Positions 21,387-30,775 of a stretch of 36,351 bases of DNA are shown here, one piece after another. Every line of letters begins with the position of its first letter. Within the stretch, counting starts at the first letter, position 1. This DNA comes from an uncultured Peptococcaceae bacterium (lineage in GTDB: Bacteria; Bacillota; Peptococcia; Peptococcales; Peptococcaceae), in assembly GCA_910585405.1 (NCBI GenBank), contig CAJUDO010000027.1, positions 1 through 36,351 of the forward strand. The letters are read 5' to 3'. Both the position numbers and the translations under genes were made by a program. The notes below the pieces were generated by a model, which was given only the letters and a program-made list of their open reading frames with translations, did no database searches and was not told the DNA's origin.

Positions 21387-22772
21387 TTAGAATTCTGCAC
21401 TGCGCACAACCCGTGGAAATGCAATGACATCGCGAATATTGGCCATCCCGCTCAAATACATCACCAGCCGCTCAAAGCCCAGCCCAAAACCGGCATGTCG
21501 AGTACCACCATATTTGCGCAAATCCAAATACCACCAGTAATCTTCTTTTTTCAGCTGCAGCTCCTCCATGCGCTGCTCCAGCACATCGAGTCGTTCTTCT
21601 CTCTGACTGCCGCCAATAATTTCTCCAATACCGGGAACCAGAAGGTCCATCGCTGCCACCGTTTTGCCATCATCATTGATGCGCATATAAAAGGCTTTGA
21701 TTTCTTTCGGGTAATCTGTCACGAACACCGGCTTTTGAAAATATTGTTCAGTCAGATAGCGTTCGTGCTCCGTCTGCAAATCAATCCCCCAGGAAACCGG
21801 GTAGGTAAAGGCTGCATCGGCTTTTTCCAAAATTGCAATGGCTTCTGTATAGGTCACGCAGGCAAAATCTGAATGCAAAATATGCTCCAGCCGTTCCAGC
21901 AGCCCCTTGTCTACATACTGATTGAAAAACGCCATTTCCTCCGGCAATTGCTCCAGTGCCGCCCGAATCAGATATTTCATCAGGTCTTCCGCTAAGGCCA
22001 TATCCTGCGCCAAGTCAGCAAAGGCAATTTCCGGCTCCAACATCCAGAACTCCGCAGCATGGCGGGCCGTATTAGAGTTCTCTGCCCGAAAAGTCGGCCC
22101 AAAGGTATACACATTGCGAAACGCCATGGCAAAGGTTTCCGCATTCAACTGACCGCTCACTGTCAGGTTTACCCCTTTGCCGAAAAAATCCTGACTGTAA
22201 TCTACGTTGCCCGCTTCATCAAAGGGCACCTGCTGCAGATTCAGCGTGGTCAGCTGAAACATCTCTCCCGCTCCTTCACAATCGCTGGCGGTGATGATGG
22301 GCGTGTTCACATAGACAAAGCCCCGCTCCTGAAAATATTGATGAATGGCGTAGGCCAATACCGAGCGCAAGCGAAAGACTGCGGAAAAGGTATTGGTGCG
22401 TGGCCGCAGATGGGCTATGGTACGCAGATATTCAAAGCTATGGCGTTTTTTCTGCAGCGGATAGTCAGAAGGACAGCTACCCTCCACTGCAATCTCCATA
22501 GCCTTCAATTCAAAGGCCTGACCGCTGCCCGGCGATGCCGTCAAGCGGCCCTGTACAATGACTGCAGTTCCTACGCCTAATTTGGCAATCTCCTCAAAGT
22601 TGCCCAAGTCCTCTTCAAACACAATTTGCAGATTTTGAAAAAAACTTCCGTCGTTCAACTCAATAAAACCGAATTTTTTAGAAACACGAATGTTGCGCAC
22701 CCATCCCGCAACTTCCAATTTCTGCTCCAAAAACTGCTCTGGCGTACGAAAAATCTGTTTTATCTCTGTCAT
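21387..22772 (-). CDS. asnS: Asparaginyl-tRNA synthetase
   Basis: 461 residues from the ATG at 22772, which follows CTGGAGGT; the frame is open to 22814 but without a site. The N-terminal OB-fold (VAGWVRNIRVSKKFGFIELNDG) binds the anticodon. The class II core has motif 2 FRAENSNTARHAAEFWMLEPE and motif 3 YGGTRHAGFGLGFERLVMYL. The ending IRDVIAFPR is typical of AsnRS. It therefore charges tRNA-Asn directly, so GatCAB is not needed for asparagine. Neither neighbour is functionally linked, and the gene has its own promoter. Confidence 0.95.
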   Translation of the reverse strand: MTEIKQIFRTPEQFLEQKLEVAGWVRNIRVSKKFGFIELNDGSFFQNLQIVFEEDLGNFEEIAKLGVGTAVIVQGRLTASPGSGQAFELKAMEIAVEGSCPSDYPLQKKRHSFEYLRTIAHLRPRTNTFSAVFRLRSVLAYAIHQYFQERGFVYVNTPIITASDCEGAGEMFQLTTLNLQQVPFDEAGNVDYSQDFFGKGVNLTVSGQLNAETFAMAFRNVYTFGPTFRAENSNTARHAAEFWMLEPEIAFADLAQDMALAEDLMKYLIRAALEQLPEEMAFFNQYVDKGLLERLEHILHSDFACVTYTEAIAILEKADAAFTYPVSWGIDLQTEHERYLTEQYFQKPVFVTDYPKEIKAFYMRINDDGKTVAAMDLLVPGIGEIIGGSQREERLDVLEQRMEELQLKKEDYWWYLDLRKYGGTRHAGFGLGFERLVMYLSGMANIRDVIAFPRVVRSAEF

Positions 22773-22841
22773 AGCTCGTAACCTCCAGTAAGAACAATCT
22801 ATTCCTCTAAGCAATCAACTTATATTCTACACATTATTTAT

Positions 22842-22871
22842 ATTTTACGCTATTTTTATCCTGACTGTCAA
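22842..22871 (-). promoter_or_regulatory. Promoter of asnS
   Basis: On the minus strand TTGACA (22871-22866), 18 bases, TAAAAT (22847-22842): a perfect -35 and five of six at -10. No T-box-like leader is visible in the ~65 bases before the start codon. Confidence 0.8.
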
Positions 22872-22980
22872 ACGATTGTGCGTCTTTTTTCATAAAAAGG
22901 CTGTTTATTTTATAAATAATTCTTATTTTAGGTTGTCATAAAGCAGCGGTAATTTTATCTTTTGATTTTTTTGCAAACTA

Positions 22981-23016
22981 AAAACGTCTATCCCCACTCC
23001 ATGAATAGACGTTTTT
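22981..23016 (-). terminator. Terminator of the gatCAB operon
   Basis: A perfect 11-bp stem AAAACGTCTAT/ATAGACGTTTT with a T run on the minus strand and also on plus. It lies 64 bases after the gatB stop codon. Confidence 0.88.
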
Positions 23017-23079
23017 ATCAATGCTTTGTTCTACAATATCGCACAGCGGGCTGCAAAGAGTCTTTGCTGCCAGAAATCA

Positions 23080-24525
23080 TTACATGCTGTCCAATTTTTC
23101 CGTCAACAGCTTGTTGATCACTGCCGGATTGGCCTGTCCTTTTGATTCTTTCATAATCTGTCCCACCAAAAAGCCCATTGCCTTTTTTTTACCGGCCTTG
23201 TAATCTTCTACTGATTTTGGATTGGCTTCTACCACAGCGGCAACCATACTTTTCAGTGCGCCTTCGTCGGAAATCTGCACCAAGCCCTGTTCCTTGATGA
23301 TTGTGTCGGGGTCTTTGCCAGTAGCAAACATCTCACTGAACACCTTTTTAGCAATCTTTCCGCTGATTTCCCCTGAATCCACCAGTTTCAACAGTGCAGC
23401 CATCTGTTCTGGCTGAATTTTTACCTCGCTCAAGTCAATACCGTCCGCATTCACCTTCGCCAACAATTCCACCATAATCCAGTTGCTGATCTTCTTCGCA
23501 TCTGCATAATACGCCCGCACGCCATCATAAAAATCGACTAACGCCTTGGATGCAGTAATCACACCAGCATCATATTCGGGCAGTCCATCTTCTTCAATCA
23601 TACGCTGCCGTTTTACCTGCGGCATTTCCGGCAGAGCAGCGCGCAACTCTTCAATATATGCATCGGTCACCACGATTGGTGTCAAATCTGGATCGGGGAA
23701 GTAACGGTATTCATCAGAGTCTTCCTTGCTGCGCAGACTGAAGGTCATGCCTTTTCCGTCGTCCCATGTGCGGGTTTCCTGCACAACCTTACCGCCGTCT
23801 TCCAAAATATCGGTTTGCCGCTCAATTTCATATTTGATTACCCGTTCTACGGCGCGGAAGGAATTTAAGTTTTTAATCTCAGCACGAGTACCGAATTCTT
23901 TCTGTCCCACCGGACGCAGTGACAAATTCACATCGCAGCGCAGCGAGCCCTGCTCCATGCGCGCATCTGATACGCCGGTATACTCGATAATAGCTTTTAA
24001 ATTGGTCAAGAAAGCCAGCACATCTTCTGCGCTGCGCATATCCGGTTCGGAAACAATCTCAATCAACGGCACACCAGCACGGTTATAGTCAGCCAGGGAT
24101 CCCGCAGAGGTTGTGATGGTAGCGCCCTGATGAACCAGTTTCCCTGCATCCTCTTCCATGTGAATTCTTGTAATCCCGATGCGTTTGGCCCCTTCACTGG
24201 TTTCGATGTCGATGTAACCATGTTTGCAGATAGGCAGGTCAAATTGAGAAATCTGGTAGGCTTTGGTTAAATCAGGATAAAAATAATTTTTCCGGTCAAA
24301 TTTGCTGAAATGCGCAATCTCACAGTTCATCGCCAAACCGGCTTTGATTGCATATTCCAACACTTTTTTGTTCAAAACAGGCAGTGTACCCGGCAGTCCC
24401 AGACAAACCGGGCAGACATGGGTGTTGGGTTCTCCTCCAAAATCGGTAGGACAATTGCAGAAAATTTTGGTTTTTGTTTTCAGTTCTACATGGACTTCAC
24501 AGCCAATGACTACTTCATACTCCAT
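23080..24525 (-). CDS. gatB: Aspartyl/glutamyl-tRNA amidotransferase subunit B
   Basis: 481 residues, the normal GatB length. The start YEVVIGCEVHVELKTKTKIF is the family hallmark, followed by the Cys-rich zinc site CNCPTDFG...CPVCLG. The conserved DYNRAGVPLIEIVSEPD block and the C-terminal YqeY-like tail (from ~400) that binds the tRNA elbow are present. In the GatCAB complex GatB phosphorylates the misacylated Glu or Asp on tRNA before ammonia attack. It starts three bases after gatA, and AAAGGGG at the end of gatA serves as its ribosome site. Confidence 0.97.
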   Translation of the reverse strand: MEYEVVIGCEVHVELKTKTKIFCNCPTDFGGEPNTHVCPVCLGLPGTLPVLNKKVLEYAIKAGLAMNCEIAHFSKFDRKNYFYPDLTKAYQISQFDLPICKHGYIDIETSEGAKRIGITRIHMEEDAGKLVHQGATITTSAGSLADYNRAGVPLIEIVSEPDMRSAEDVLAFLTNLKAIIEYTGVSDARMEQGSLRCDVNLSLRPVGQKEFGTRAEIKNLNSFRAVERVIKYEIERQTDILEDGGKVVQETRTWDDGKGMTFSLRSKEDSDEYRYFPDPDLTPIVVTDAYIEELRAALPEMPQVKRQRMIEEDGLPEYDAGVITASKALVDFYDGVRAYYADAKKISNWIMVELLAKVNADGIDLSEVKIQPEQMAALLKLVDSGEISGKIAKKVFSEMFATGKDPDTIIKEQGLVQISDEGALKSMVAAVVEANPKSVEDYKAGKKKAMGFLVGQIMKESKGQANPAVINKLLTEKLDSM

Positions 24526-24528
24526 TGC

Positions 24529-25995
24529 TTACAGCCCCTTTCCCTGGTTTGGTTTTAATCTGGTCAAGCTTGTATTCTGTTCCAATGCGTAAGCTACCTG
24601 CAACAATGTAGGCTCTGCAAAGGCTTTTCCCAAAAGCTGTACGCCCACCGGCATTCCGTTGCGGTCTAAGCCATAAGGCAACGACATTGCTGGAATCCCC
24701 GCCAGATTGCTGGGGATGGTGCAGATATCTCCTTTGTACAACGCCAATGGGTCCTGATTCTGCCCTTTATGCAGAGCAGTGGTCGGCGCAGTCGGCGCAA
24801 TCAGGCAATCGTATTGGGCAAAAGCCCGGTCATAATCCTGTTTAATCAGATTTCGCACTTTCAATGCTTTCAGATAATACGCATCGTAATAGCCGGAACT
24901 CAGTGCATAGGTACCCAGCATGATGCGGCGTTTTACTTCGGGACCGAAGCCTTGCTTTCTTGTCTGACAGAACATACCCACCACGTCTTTTGACTGCACG
25001 CGCAAACCGTAACGCACGCCGTCATAACGGCCCAAATTGGAGCTGGCTTCTGCCGGAGCAATCAAATAATATGCTGGCATAGCATGACGGGTATAGGGTA
25101 ATGAACATTCCTCCACATGGGCGCCCAATTCTTCCAGTTTTGCAGCGGCAGCGCGCACCTGCGCTTCCACATCAGGGTCAATGCCTTCTCCCAAATATTC
25201 TTTCGGCAAGCCGATACGCAAGCCTTTTACATCACCGGTCAATGCCGTTGTATAATCAGGGTACGCATAGTCCGCAGAGGTGGAATCTTTTTTATCATAA
25301 CCAGTGATGACATTCATAATCAATGCAGCATCTGTGACATCCTTCGCCAAAGGTCCAATCTGGTCCAAAGAGGAAGCAAACGCAATCAAACCAAAACGGG
25401 ATACTGCACCGTAGGTTGGTTTCATGCCTACAATTCCACAGAAAGAAGCCGGCTGTCGGATGGAGCCGCCAGTATCAGAGCCTAAGGCATAAACGGCTAA
25501 ATCCGCAGCAACGGAAGCAGCGGAACCACCGCTAGAGCCACCGGGTACGCAATCTGCATTCCACGGATTTTTTGTCGCAAAGAAGGCTGAATTTTCTGTT
25601 GTGGAGCCCATAGCAAACTCATCCATATTGACTTTGCCCAACATGACAAAATCTTCTGCCTGCAGCTTATTCACCACAGTAGCGCTGTACTGCGGTTTGA
25701 AGCCCCGCAGCATGTTGGAAGCGCAGGTTGTCTCAATGCCCTCTGTGCATAAATTGTCCTTCAAAGCCATCGGAATCCCTGCCAAAAGACCGATATTCTC
25801 CCCTGCTGCCAATTTTTCATCTACAGACTTGGCCTGTTGCAAAGCTAAATCATCGGTTACTGTGATGTAGGATTTTATCTCTCCGTCCAGCGCCTGAATC
25901 CGCTCCAGGTGCTCCTTTGTCAACTCTATCGCACTGATTTCTTTTTTTATTAACAGATCGTGCAATTCATGAATCGTTAATCTGGATGCTGTCAC
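24529..25995 (-). CDS. gatA: Aspartyl/glutamyl-tRNA amidotransferase subunit A
   Basis: 488 residues from a GTG at 25995, with GGGGGGAA upstream; the frame runs to 26235 through gatC in another frame and that extension is rejected. It is an amidase-signature glutaminase with the Ser-cis-Ser-Lys triad K79 (IPMALKDN), S154 (PGGSSGGSAA) and S178 (SDTGGSIRQP), the same residue numbers as the well-studied staphylococcal enzyme. It frees ammonia from Gln and passes it to GatB through a tunnel. It lies 13 bases after gatC. Confidence 0.97.
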   Translation of the reverse strand: MTASRLTIHELHDLLIKKEISAIELTKEHLERIQALDGEIKSYITVTDDLALQQAKSVDEKLAAGENIGLLAGIPMALKDNLCTEGIETTCASNMLRGFKPQYSATVVNKLQAEDFVMLGKVNMDEFAMGSTTENSAFFATKNPWNADCVPGGSSGGSAASVAADLAVYALGSDTGGSIRQPASFCGIVGMKPTYGAVSRFGLIAFASSLDQIGPLAKDVTDAALIMNVITGYDKKDSTSADYAYPDYTTALTGDVKGLRIGLPKEYLGEGIDPDVEAQVRAAAAKLEELGAHVEECSLPYTRHAMPAYYLIAPAEASSNLGRYDGVRYGLRVQSKDVVGMFCQTRKQGFGPEVKRRIMLGTYALSSGYYDAYYLKALKVRNLIKQDYDRAFAQYDCLIAPTAPTTALHKGQNQDPLALYKGDICTIPSNLAGIPAMSLPYGLDRNGMPVGVQLLGKAFAEPTLLQVAYALEQNTSLTRLKPNQGKGL

Positions 25996-26008
25996 TATCA
26001 ATTCCCCC

Positions 26009-26290
26009 CTAAACAATTTTCGGCACTTGGAACATGCCTTCAGACTGCTCCGGCGCATTTGCCAGTACCTTTTCCTGGGTAAAGCATTCGCCCACTTCAT
26101 CTTCCCGTAATACATTTTCGATCGGCAGCACATGGGCCAAAGGAGCGACCCCTTCGGTATCAATCTGCTGCAAACCTGCCATAGTATCCAAAATCTGACT
26201 GAGCTGATCCGCATACAAAGTGATTTCTGCTTCATCTAAGTCCAGGCGGCTCAGTTTTGCAACCTTTTCCACAACGTCCTTGCTAATCAT
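26009..26290 (-). CDS. gatC: Aspartyl/glutamyl-tRNA amidotransferase subunit C
   Basis: 93 residues with the family start KDVVEKVAKLSRLDLDEAEI and the middle block IDTEGVAPLAHVLP. It wraps around GatA and holds GatB. The ATG overlaps the ligA stop as ATGA, so translation is coupled to the ligase, and GGAGGATG lies in the last ligA codons. Confidence 0.95.
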   Translation of the reverse strand: MISKDVVEKVAKLSRLDLDEAEITLYADQLSQILDTMAGLQQIDTEGVAPLAHVLPIENVLREDEVGECFTQEKVLANAPEQSEGMFQVPKIV

Positions 26291-28302
26291 TCTGCATCCT
26301 CCTTCAACATATTCAAAAATGTTTCTTCATCTATAATTGTAATGCCTAATTCCTGCGCTTTGGTCAGTTTAGACCCTGCGCTTTCTCCGGCTAATACATA
26401 ATCTGTCTTTTTGCTCACGCTGCTGCTGGTTTTCCCGCCAGCCTGTTCTATAAGCGCACCGGCTTCCCGACGGTCCAATGAGGGCAGCGTGCCTGTCAAC
26501 ACAAATGTTTTCCCCGCAAAGAGAGCCTTTTCCTGCTTTTCAGCTGAAACTTCTCCGCCATCCAGCGTCACACCGGCCTGCGCTAATTTTTTCAGAAAGT
26601 CATGGTGCCGTTCTGTCTGAAAATAATCAATAATACTCTCCGCAATTTTCGGCCCTACCTCGTCAATCTCCACAAAATCCTCATAAGTCGCTTGCCCCAA
26701 AGCTTCTATAGAAGAAAAATGACGGGCCAATACCTTCGCCACGTTCTGGCCCACCAGCCGAATGCCCAATGCATAAATCACCTGCGCCAACGTGCGATGC
26801 TTACTGGCCTCCAAACTGCGCAATAAATTATCTGCAGATTTTTCTCCCATGCGCTCCAATTCAAGCAGCTGCTCCCGTTTCAAATAATAGAGATCCGCGG
26901 CATTTTCAATGAATCCAGCCTGAAAAAGCTGTGTAATCACAGCAGGCCCCAAGCCTTCAATATTCATCGCGTCCCGAGAAGCAAAATGAATAATCCCTTC
27001 CCGAACCTGCGCCGGACAGGTCATAGAATCGCTGCAGCGCCAGGCTGCTTCCTCTTCCAAACGAATAGCCGGCGCACCACACACCGGACAGGTACGAGGA
27101 AATATAAAAGCATGTTCGCTGCCGTCCCGCCGTTCCGGCAGTACCGACACGATTTCCGGAATCACCTCACCGGCCTTCTGAAGCACAACATAGTCGCCGA
27201 TATGAATATCCTTTTCACGAATAAAATCTTCATTGTGTAGCGTAACACGACTGATGGTACTGCCCGCCAAAAAAATTGGCTCCAGATTTGCCACCGGCGT
27301 AATGGCGCCGGTACGACCCACCTGCACCACGATATCCTTAATCCGCGTAATACCCCGCTCCGGAGGGAATTTGTACGCAATGGCCCAACGGGGATTTTTC
27401 GCCCGATTGCCCAATTTTTCCTGATCCGCCAATGAATTTACCTTAACAACCATCCCATCTATATCGAAAGGCAAATCATGACGATGCTCGCCCCAATACA
27501 CACAATAATCGCAGATTGCATCTATATCGCTGCTGACAAAAGGCTCCATAGTGGTGAAGCCCGCTTCTTTCAGCAGCTCTATACATTGCGTATGAGTAGT
27601 GGGGTTCGCGCCTTCCACATGCATTAACGTATATATAAATGCCCGCAAATCTCTCTGAGCGGTCACTTTGGGGTCTAGCTGGCGAATGGAGCCTGCCGCA
27701 GCATTACGGCAGTTGGCAAACAGGGATTCTCCGTTTTGCTCCCGCTGTGCATTGAGTCTGAGAAAAGAATCCTTGGGCAGATAGACCTCTCCCCGCGCTT
27801 CCAGCACCGGCAGATGATTTTGCAACCGCAAAGGAATGTTTTTCACAGTGCGCACATTGAGTGTCACGTCCTCTCCGGTCACACCGTCTCCGCGGGTGAC
27901 GCCATTTTGCAGTACGCCGTCCGCGTAATACAGGGCAATAGAAAGTCCGTCGATTTTGTATTCCACCACATATTCTACCGATTCTTTCCCTAAATCATTG
28001 CAGATACGTTGATGAAACTCCCGTAAATCCTCTGTGCCATAGGCATTCATCAAGCTCAATAAGCTATTGCGATGGGTATAGCTGGCAAATTCCTTTAACG
28101 GCTCTCCTCCCACACGCTGAGAGGGCGAATCGCTGCTGACCAGCTGCGGAAATTGCGCTTCTATCGCCAACAGCTCCCGCATCAAACAATCATATTGGTA
28201 GTCAGAAATTTCGGGATTATCCAACACATAATACTGTCTGTCATGATGGGCAATTTCTTTTTTCAGTTGCTCCAAGCGTTCTCTGGCTTGGTATTCCTCC
28301 AT
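26287..28302 (-). CDS. ligA: NAD-dependent DNA ligase
   Basis: 671 residues from the ATG at 28302, which has AGGAGG 8 bases before; a GTG at 28311 lies within the ribosome site. The order is standard: Ia domain, adenylation domain with the catalytic lysine in KIDG (116-119), OB fold, a four-Cys zinc finger (CPVCGAP ... CRSD ... TCPAQ; the last Cys spacing is normal), helix-hairpin-helix repeats and a C-terminal BRCT domain (FVLTGTLPSLDRREAG). It seals nicks in replication and repair using NAD. It lies 42 bases after pcrA. Confidence 0.97.
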   Translation of the reverse strand: MEEYQARERLEQLKKEIAHHDRQYYVLDNPEISDYQYDCLMRELLAIEAQFPQLVSSDSPSQRVGGEPLKEFASYTHRNSLLSLMNAYGTEDLREFHQRICNDLGKESVEYVVEYKIDGLSIALYYADGVLQNGVTRGDGVTGEDVTLNVRTVKNIPLRLQNHLPVLEARGEVYLPKDSFLRLNAQREQNGESLFANCRNAAAGSIRQLDPKVTAQRDLRAFIYTLMHVEGANPTTHTQCIELLKEAGFTTMEPFVSSDIDAICDYCVYWGEHRHDLPFDIDGMVVKVNSLADQEKLGNRAKNPRWAIAYKFPPERGITRIKDIVVQVGRTGAITPVANLEPIFLAGSTISRVTLHNEDFIREKDIHIGDYVVLQKAGEVIPEIVSVLPERRDGSEHAFIFPRTCPVCGAPAIRLEEEAAWRCSDSMTCPAQVREGIIHFASRDAMNIEGLGPAVITQLFQAGFIENAADLYYLKREQLLELERMGEKSADNLLRSLEASKHRTLAQVIYALGIRLVGQNVAKVLARHFSSIEALGQATYEDFVEIDEVGPKIAESIIDYFQTERHHDFLKKLAQAGVTLDGGEVSAEKQEKALFAGKTFVLTGTLPSLDRREAGALIEQAGGKTSSSVSKKTDYVLAGESAGSKLTKAQELGITIIDEETFLNMLKEDAE

Positions 28303-28344
28303 GGCACCCACCTCCTGTTTTTATTTTTCCGGATTCACAATTTT

Positions 28345-30564
28345 TTACTCTACCTTTTTTATCGGCGCATACTTCACAAATAAATCTTTCATCCCTATCT
28401 CCGGAAAGATTACGCGGACGGACAGTTCTTCACCGCTTCCTGAAATACCCACAATCACGCCTCTGCCCCACTTCTTATGCTCAATGGTATCATTCATCTG
28501 ATAATCGCATTGCGGCTTGCTCTCATTGCTGCACTTCGTCTGCAAAAAGACGCCGTCGCCTGTTCGCAGGCTTGCCTGTAAACTCCCCGGCGAAAGTTCT
28601 CTGCGCTCCGCACTCCGCTGTTTTGCCATCGCCTGATTCATATCCAGCAGCAGCTCTGAAGGAATTTCCCGTAAAAACCGGGAAACAGGATTGTAATTGG
28701 TACGGCCATACAACATGCGCTCTCCCGCTCTGGTCAGATAAATCTGCTCCTTGGCCCGTGTCAGCGCCACATAACACAATCGGCGTTCTTCCTCCATCTC
28801 ATCGGGAGACATGGCATGAATGGCGCGATTGTGAGGAAATACGCCTTCCTCCATCCCGGTAATGAAAACCACCGGAAATTCCAACCCTTTGGCACCGTGC
28901 ATCGTCATAATTGTCACCGAATCTTCTTCATCATCCATCTGGTCCAAATCGCTGAATAACGCCACCTCAGCCAGAAACGCCGACAAAGTCAGTTCCTCTG
29001 TATCCTCCCTGCTGTCAAAGGCCGTTGTGATAGAAAGAAACTCTTTCAGGTTTTCCAGCCTGGATTCTGCCTCTACCGTTTTCTCAATCTCTAAAGACTG
29101 CAAATAACCGCTTTCCTCCAGAATTGTTTTAGTCAATTCGGTCACAGACATCGTCTGACTTAAAAGCCGGAACGTCTCCAGCAAACGCCCAAACTGTGCC
29201 ATAATCAGCGCATATTTTTTGCCCACAGTGCTTTCTTCCGCCCTCAGCATCGCATCACTGATTGTCAATTGCTGTTCCTGAGCAAACTGCACCAGCTTGG
29301 CCCAGCTGGTATCTCCCACGCCTCGCCGCGGCGTAGCCAGAGCGCGCTCTGCGCTGATTACATCTGCCGGGTTTACGATAATGCGTAAATAGGCCATGAT
29401 ATCTTTGATTTCTTTACGTCCATAGAATTTGAGCCCGCCAAAAATGCGATAAGGAATCATTTCTTTAATCAAAGTTTCTTCTAAAACACGAAACTGTGCC
29501 GTAGCTCTGCACAAAATTGCAAAATCACTGAACTTCCGCCCATCCTGCAGTCCGGCACGAACCTGCTGGGCAATAAACAACGCTTCCTCCCGTTCGGTAT
29601 AGCCAGTATAGCAGGCCAGTAAGCTTCCTTCTTTTTTTTCAGTCCAGAGCCTCTTGTCTTTGCGGTCTGCATTGTGACAAACCACATGATACGCCGCATC
29701 CAAAATGCATTGGGTAGAGCGATAATTTTCTTCCAGCTTTACCACCCGCGCCGCAGGATAATCTTCTTCAAAACTGAGAATATTGCGAATATCCGCTCCG
29801 CGCCACTGATAAATAGACTGATCGTCATCCCCCACCACGCACAAATTCTGATAACGGCTGGCCAACAGCTTCACCAATACATACTGCGCCATATTGGTGT
29901 CCTGATACTCGTCCACCAGAATATACCGAAACCTCTCCTGATAGCGCTCCAATACATCAGAATGCTCGGTAAAAAGCTGCACTGTCAGCATAATGATATC
30001 GTCAAAATCCAAAGCGTTGTTGCTCTGCAATCTTTCCTGATAAATGCGGTAAATCTCTGCGTGCTGCTCCTCCAAAAAATCACTTTCCGCAGCAAAATAC
30101 GCCTGCTGCGGTGTGCGCAATTCATTTTTGTGCGCAGAAATACGGGCCGCCACACCCCGCGGCGGAAACTTTTTCTCATCCAGATTTAATTCCCGCAAAA
30201 TCATTTTGATCAGAGTTTGCTGATCGGCATCATCATAAATTACAAAATTGCTGTCATATCCAATATAATTAATTTCGCTGCGCAATATACGCACACAAGC
30301 CGAATGAAACGTGCTGGCCCAGACTTTCTCGCCATCCTGTCCCACCAAGGCCACAATACGCTGCCGCATTTCCTGCGCCGCTTTATTTGTGAATGTAATG
30401 GCTAAGATATTCCAGGGCGCCACCTTCTTTTCATAAATCAAATAAGCGATGCGCGTCGTCAGCACCCGCGTCTTTCCCGAACCAGCGCCAGCCAAAATAA
30501 GCAACGGCCCTTCCGTACATTCCACTGCCTCCCGCTGCGGCATGTTCAGCTGCGATAAATCCAT
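28345..30564 (-). CDS. pcrA: ATP-dependent DNA helicase PcrA (UvrD/Rep family)
   Basis: 739 residues, the normal PcrA length. It has the superfamily 1A motifs: motif I GAGSGKT (26-32), motif Ia TFTNKAAQEM, motif II VDEYQDTN, motif III GDDDQSIYQWRGAD, motif IV LEENYRST, motif V TMHGAKGLEFPVVF and motif VI YVALTRAKE. The C-terminal ~60 residues form the Tudor-like domain (HKKWGRGVIVGI) that binds RNA polymerase in Bacillus. It works in repair, plasmid replication and conflict resolution. First gene of the pcrA-ligA-gatCAB unit, with its own promoter. Confidence 0.97.
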   Translation of the reverse strand: MDLSQLNMPQREAVECTEGPLLILAGAGSGKTRVLTTRIAYLIYEKKVAPWNILAITFTNKAAQEMRQRIVALVGQDGEKVWASTFHSACVRILRSEINYIGYDSNFVIYDDADQQTLIKMILRELNLDEKKFPPRGVAARISAHKNELRTPQQAYFAAESDFLEEQHAEIYRIYQERLQSNNALDFDDIIMLTVQLFTEHSDVLERYQERFRYILVDEYQDTNMAQYVLVKLLASRYQNLCVVGDDDQSIYQWRGADIRNILSFEEDYPAARVVKLEENYRSTQCILDAAYHVVCHNADRKDKRLWTEKKEGSLLACYTGYTEREEALFIAQQVRAGLQDGRKFSDFAILCRATAQFRVLEETLIKEMIPYRIFGGLKFYGRKEIKDIMAYLRIIVNPADVISAERALATPRRGVGDTSWAKLVQFAQEQQLTISDAMLRAEESTVGKKYALIMAQFGRLLETFRLLSQTMSVTELTKTILEESGYLQSLEIEKTVEAESRLENLKEFLSITTAFDSREDTEELTLSAFLAEVALFSDLDQMDDEEDSVTIMTMHGAKGLEFPVVFITGMEEGVFPHNRAIHAMSPDEMEEERRLCYVALTRAKEQIYLTRAGERMLYGRTNYNPVSRFLREIPSELLLDMNQAMAKQRSAERRELSPGSLQASLRTGDGVFLQTKCSNESKPQCDYQMNDTIEHKKWGRGVIVGISGSGEELSVRVIFPEIGMKDLFVKYAPIKKVE

Positions 30565-30641
30565 ATATTTCCCTCGCTCTCTCGTTCAGCAGGACCTGCG
30601 AACTGTTGTCATCTACCTGCAATCTTTCATTTCAAAGAAAT

Positions 30642-30670
30642 ATTATAACAAAAAAAATACAACTCGTCCA
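30642..30670 (-). promoter_or_regulatory. Promoter of pcrA, overlapping an upstream terminator
   Basis: On the minus strand TGGACG (30670-30665), 17 bases, TATAAT (30647-30642). The -35 is four of six and lies inside the loop of the terminator at 30655-30688. Confidence 0.7.
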
Positions 30671-30688
30671 TACGGAGCAGTTGTATTT
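30655..30688 (-). terminator. Terminator of the DHA2 transporter gene
   Basis: A perfect 10-bp stem AAATACAACT/AGTTGTATTT with a 14-base loop and eight T on the minus strand. It lies 88 bases after the transporter stop. Confidence 0.88.
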
Positions 30689-30775
30689 CTCGTCTCAAAA
30701 TCCATCTATCCATCTGTTATCATGGAGAGGTGATCATACCATTTTATGAATGTTCTCCCCATTCCTAGCAATCGT

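Noticed and set aside
22773..22865. T-box leader before asnS
   Set aside because: The leader is too short and has no T-box consensus or terminator hairpin.
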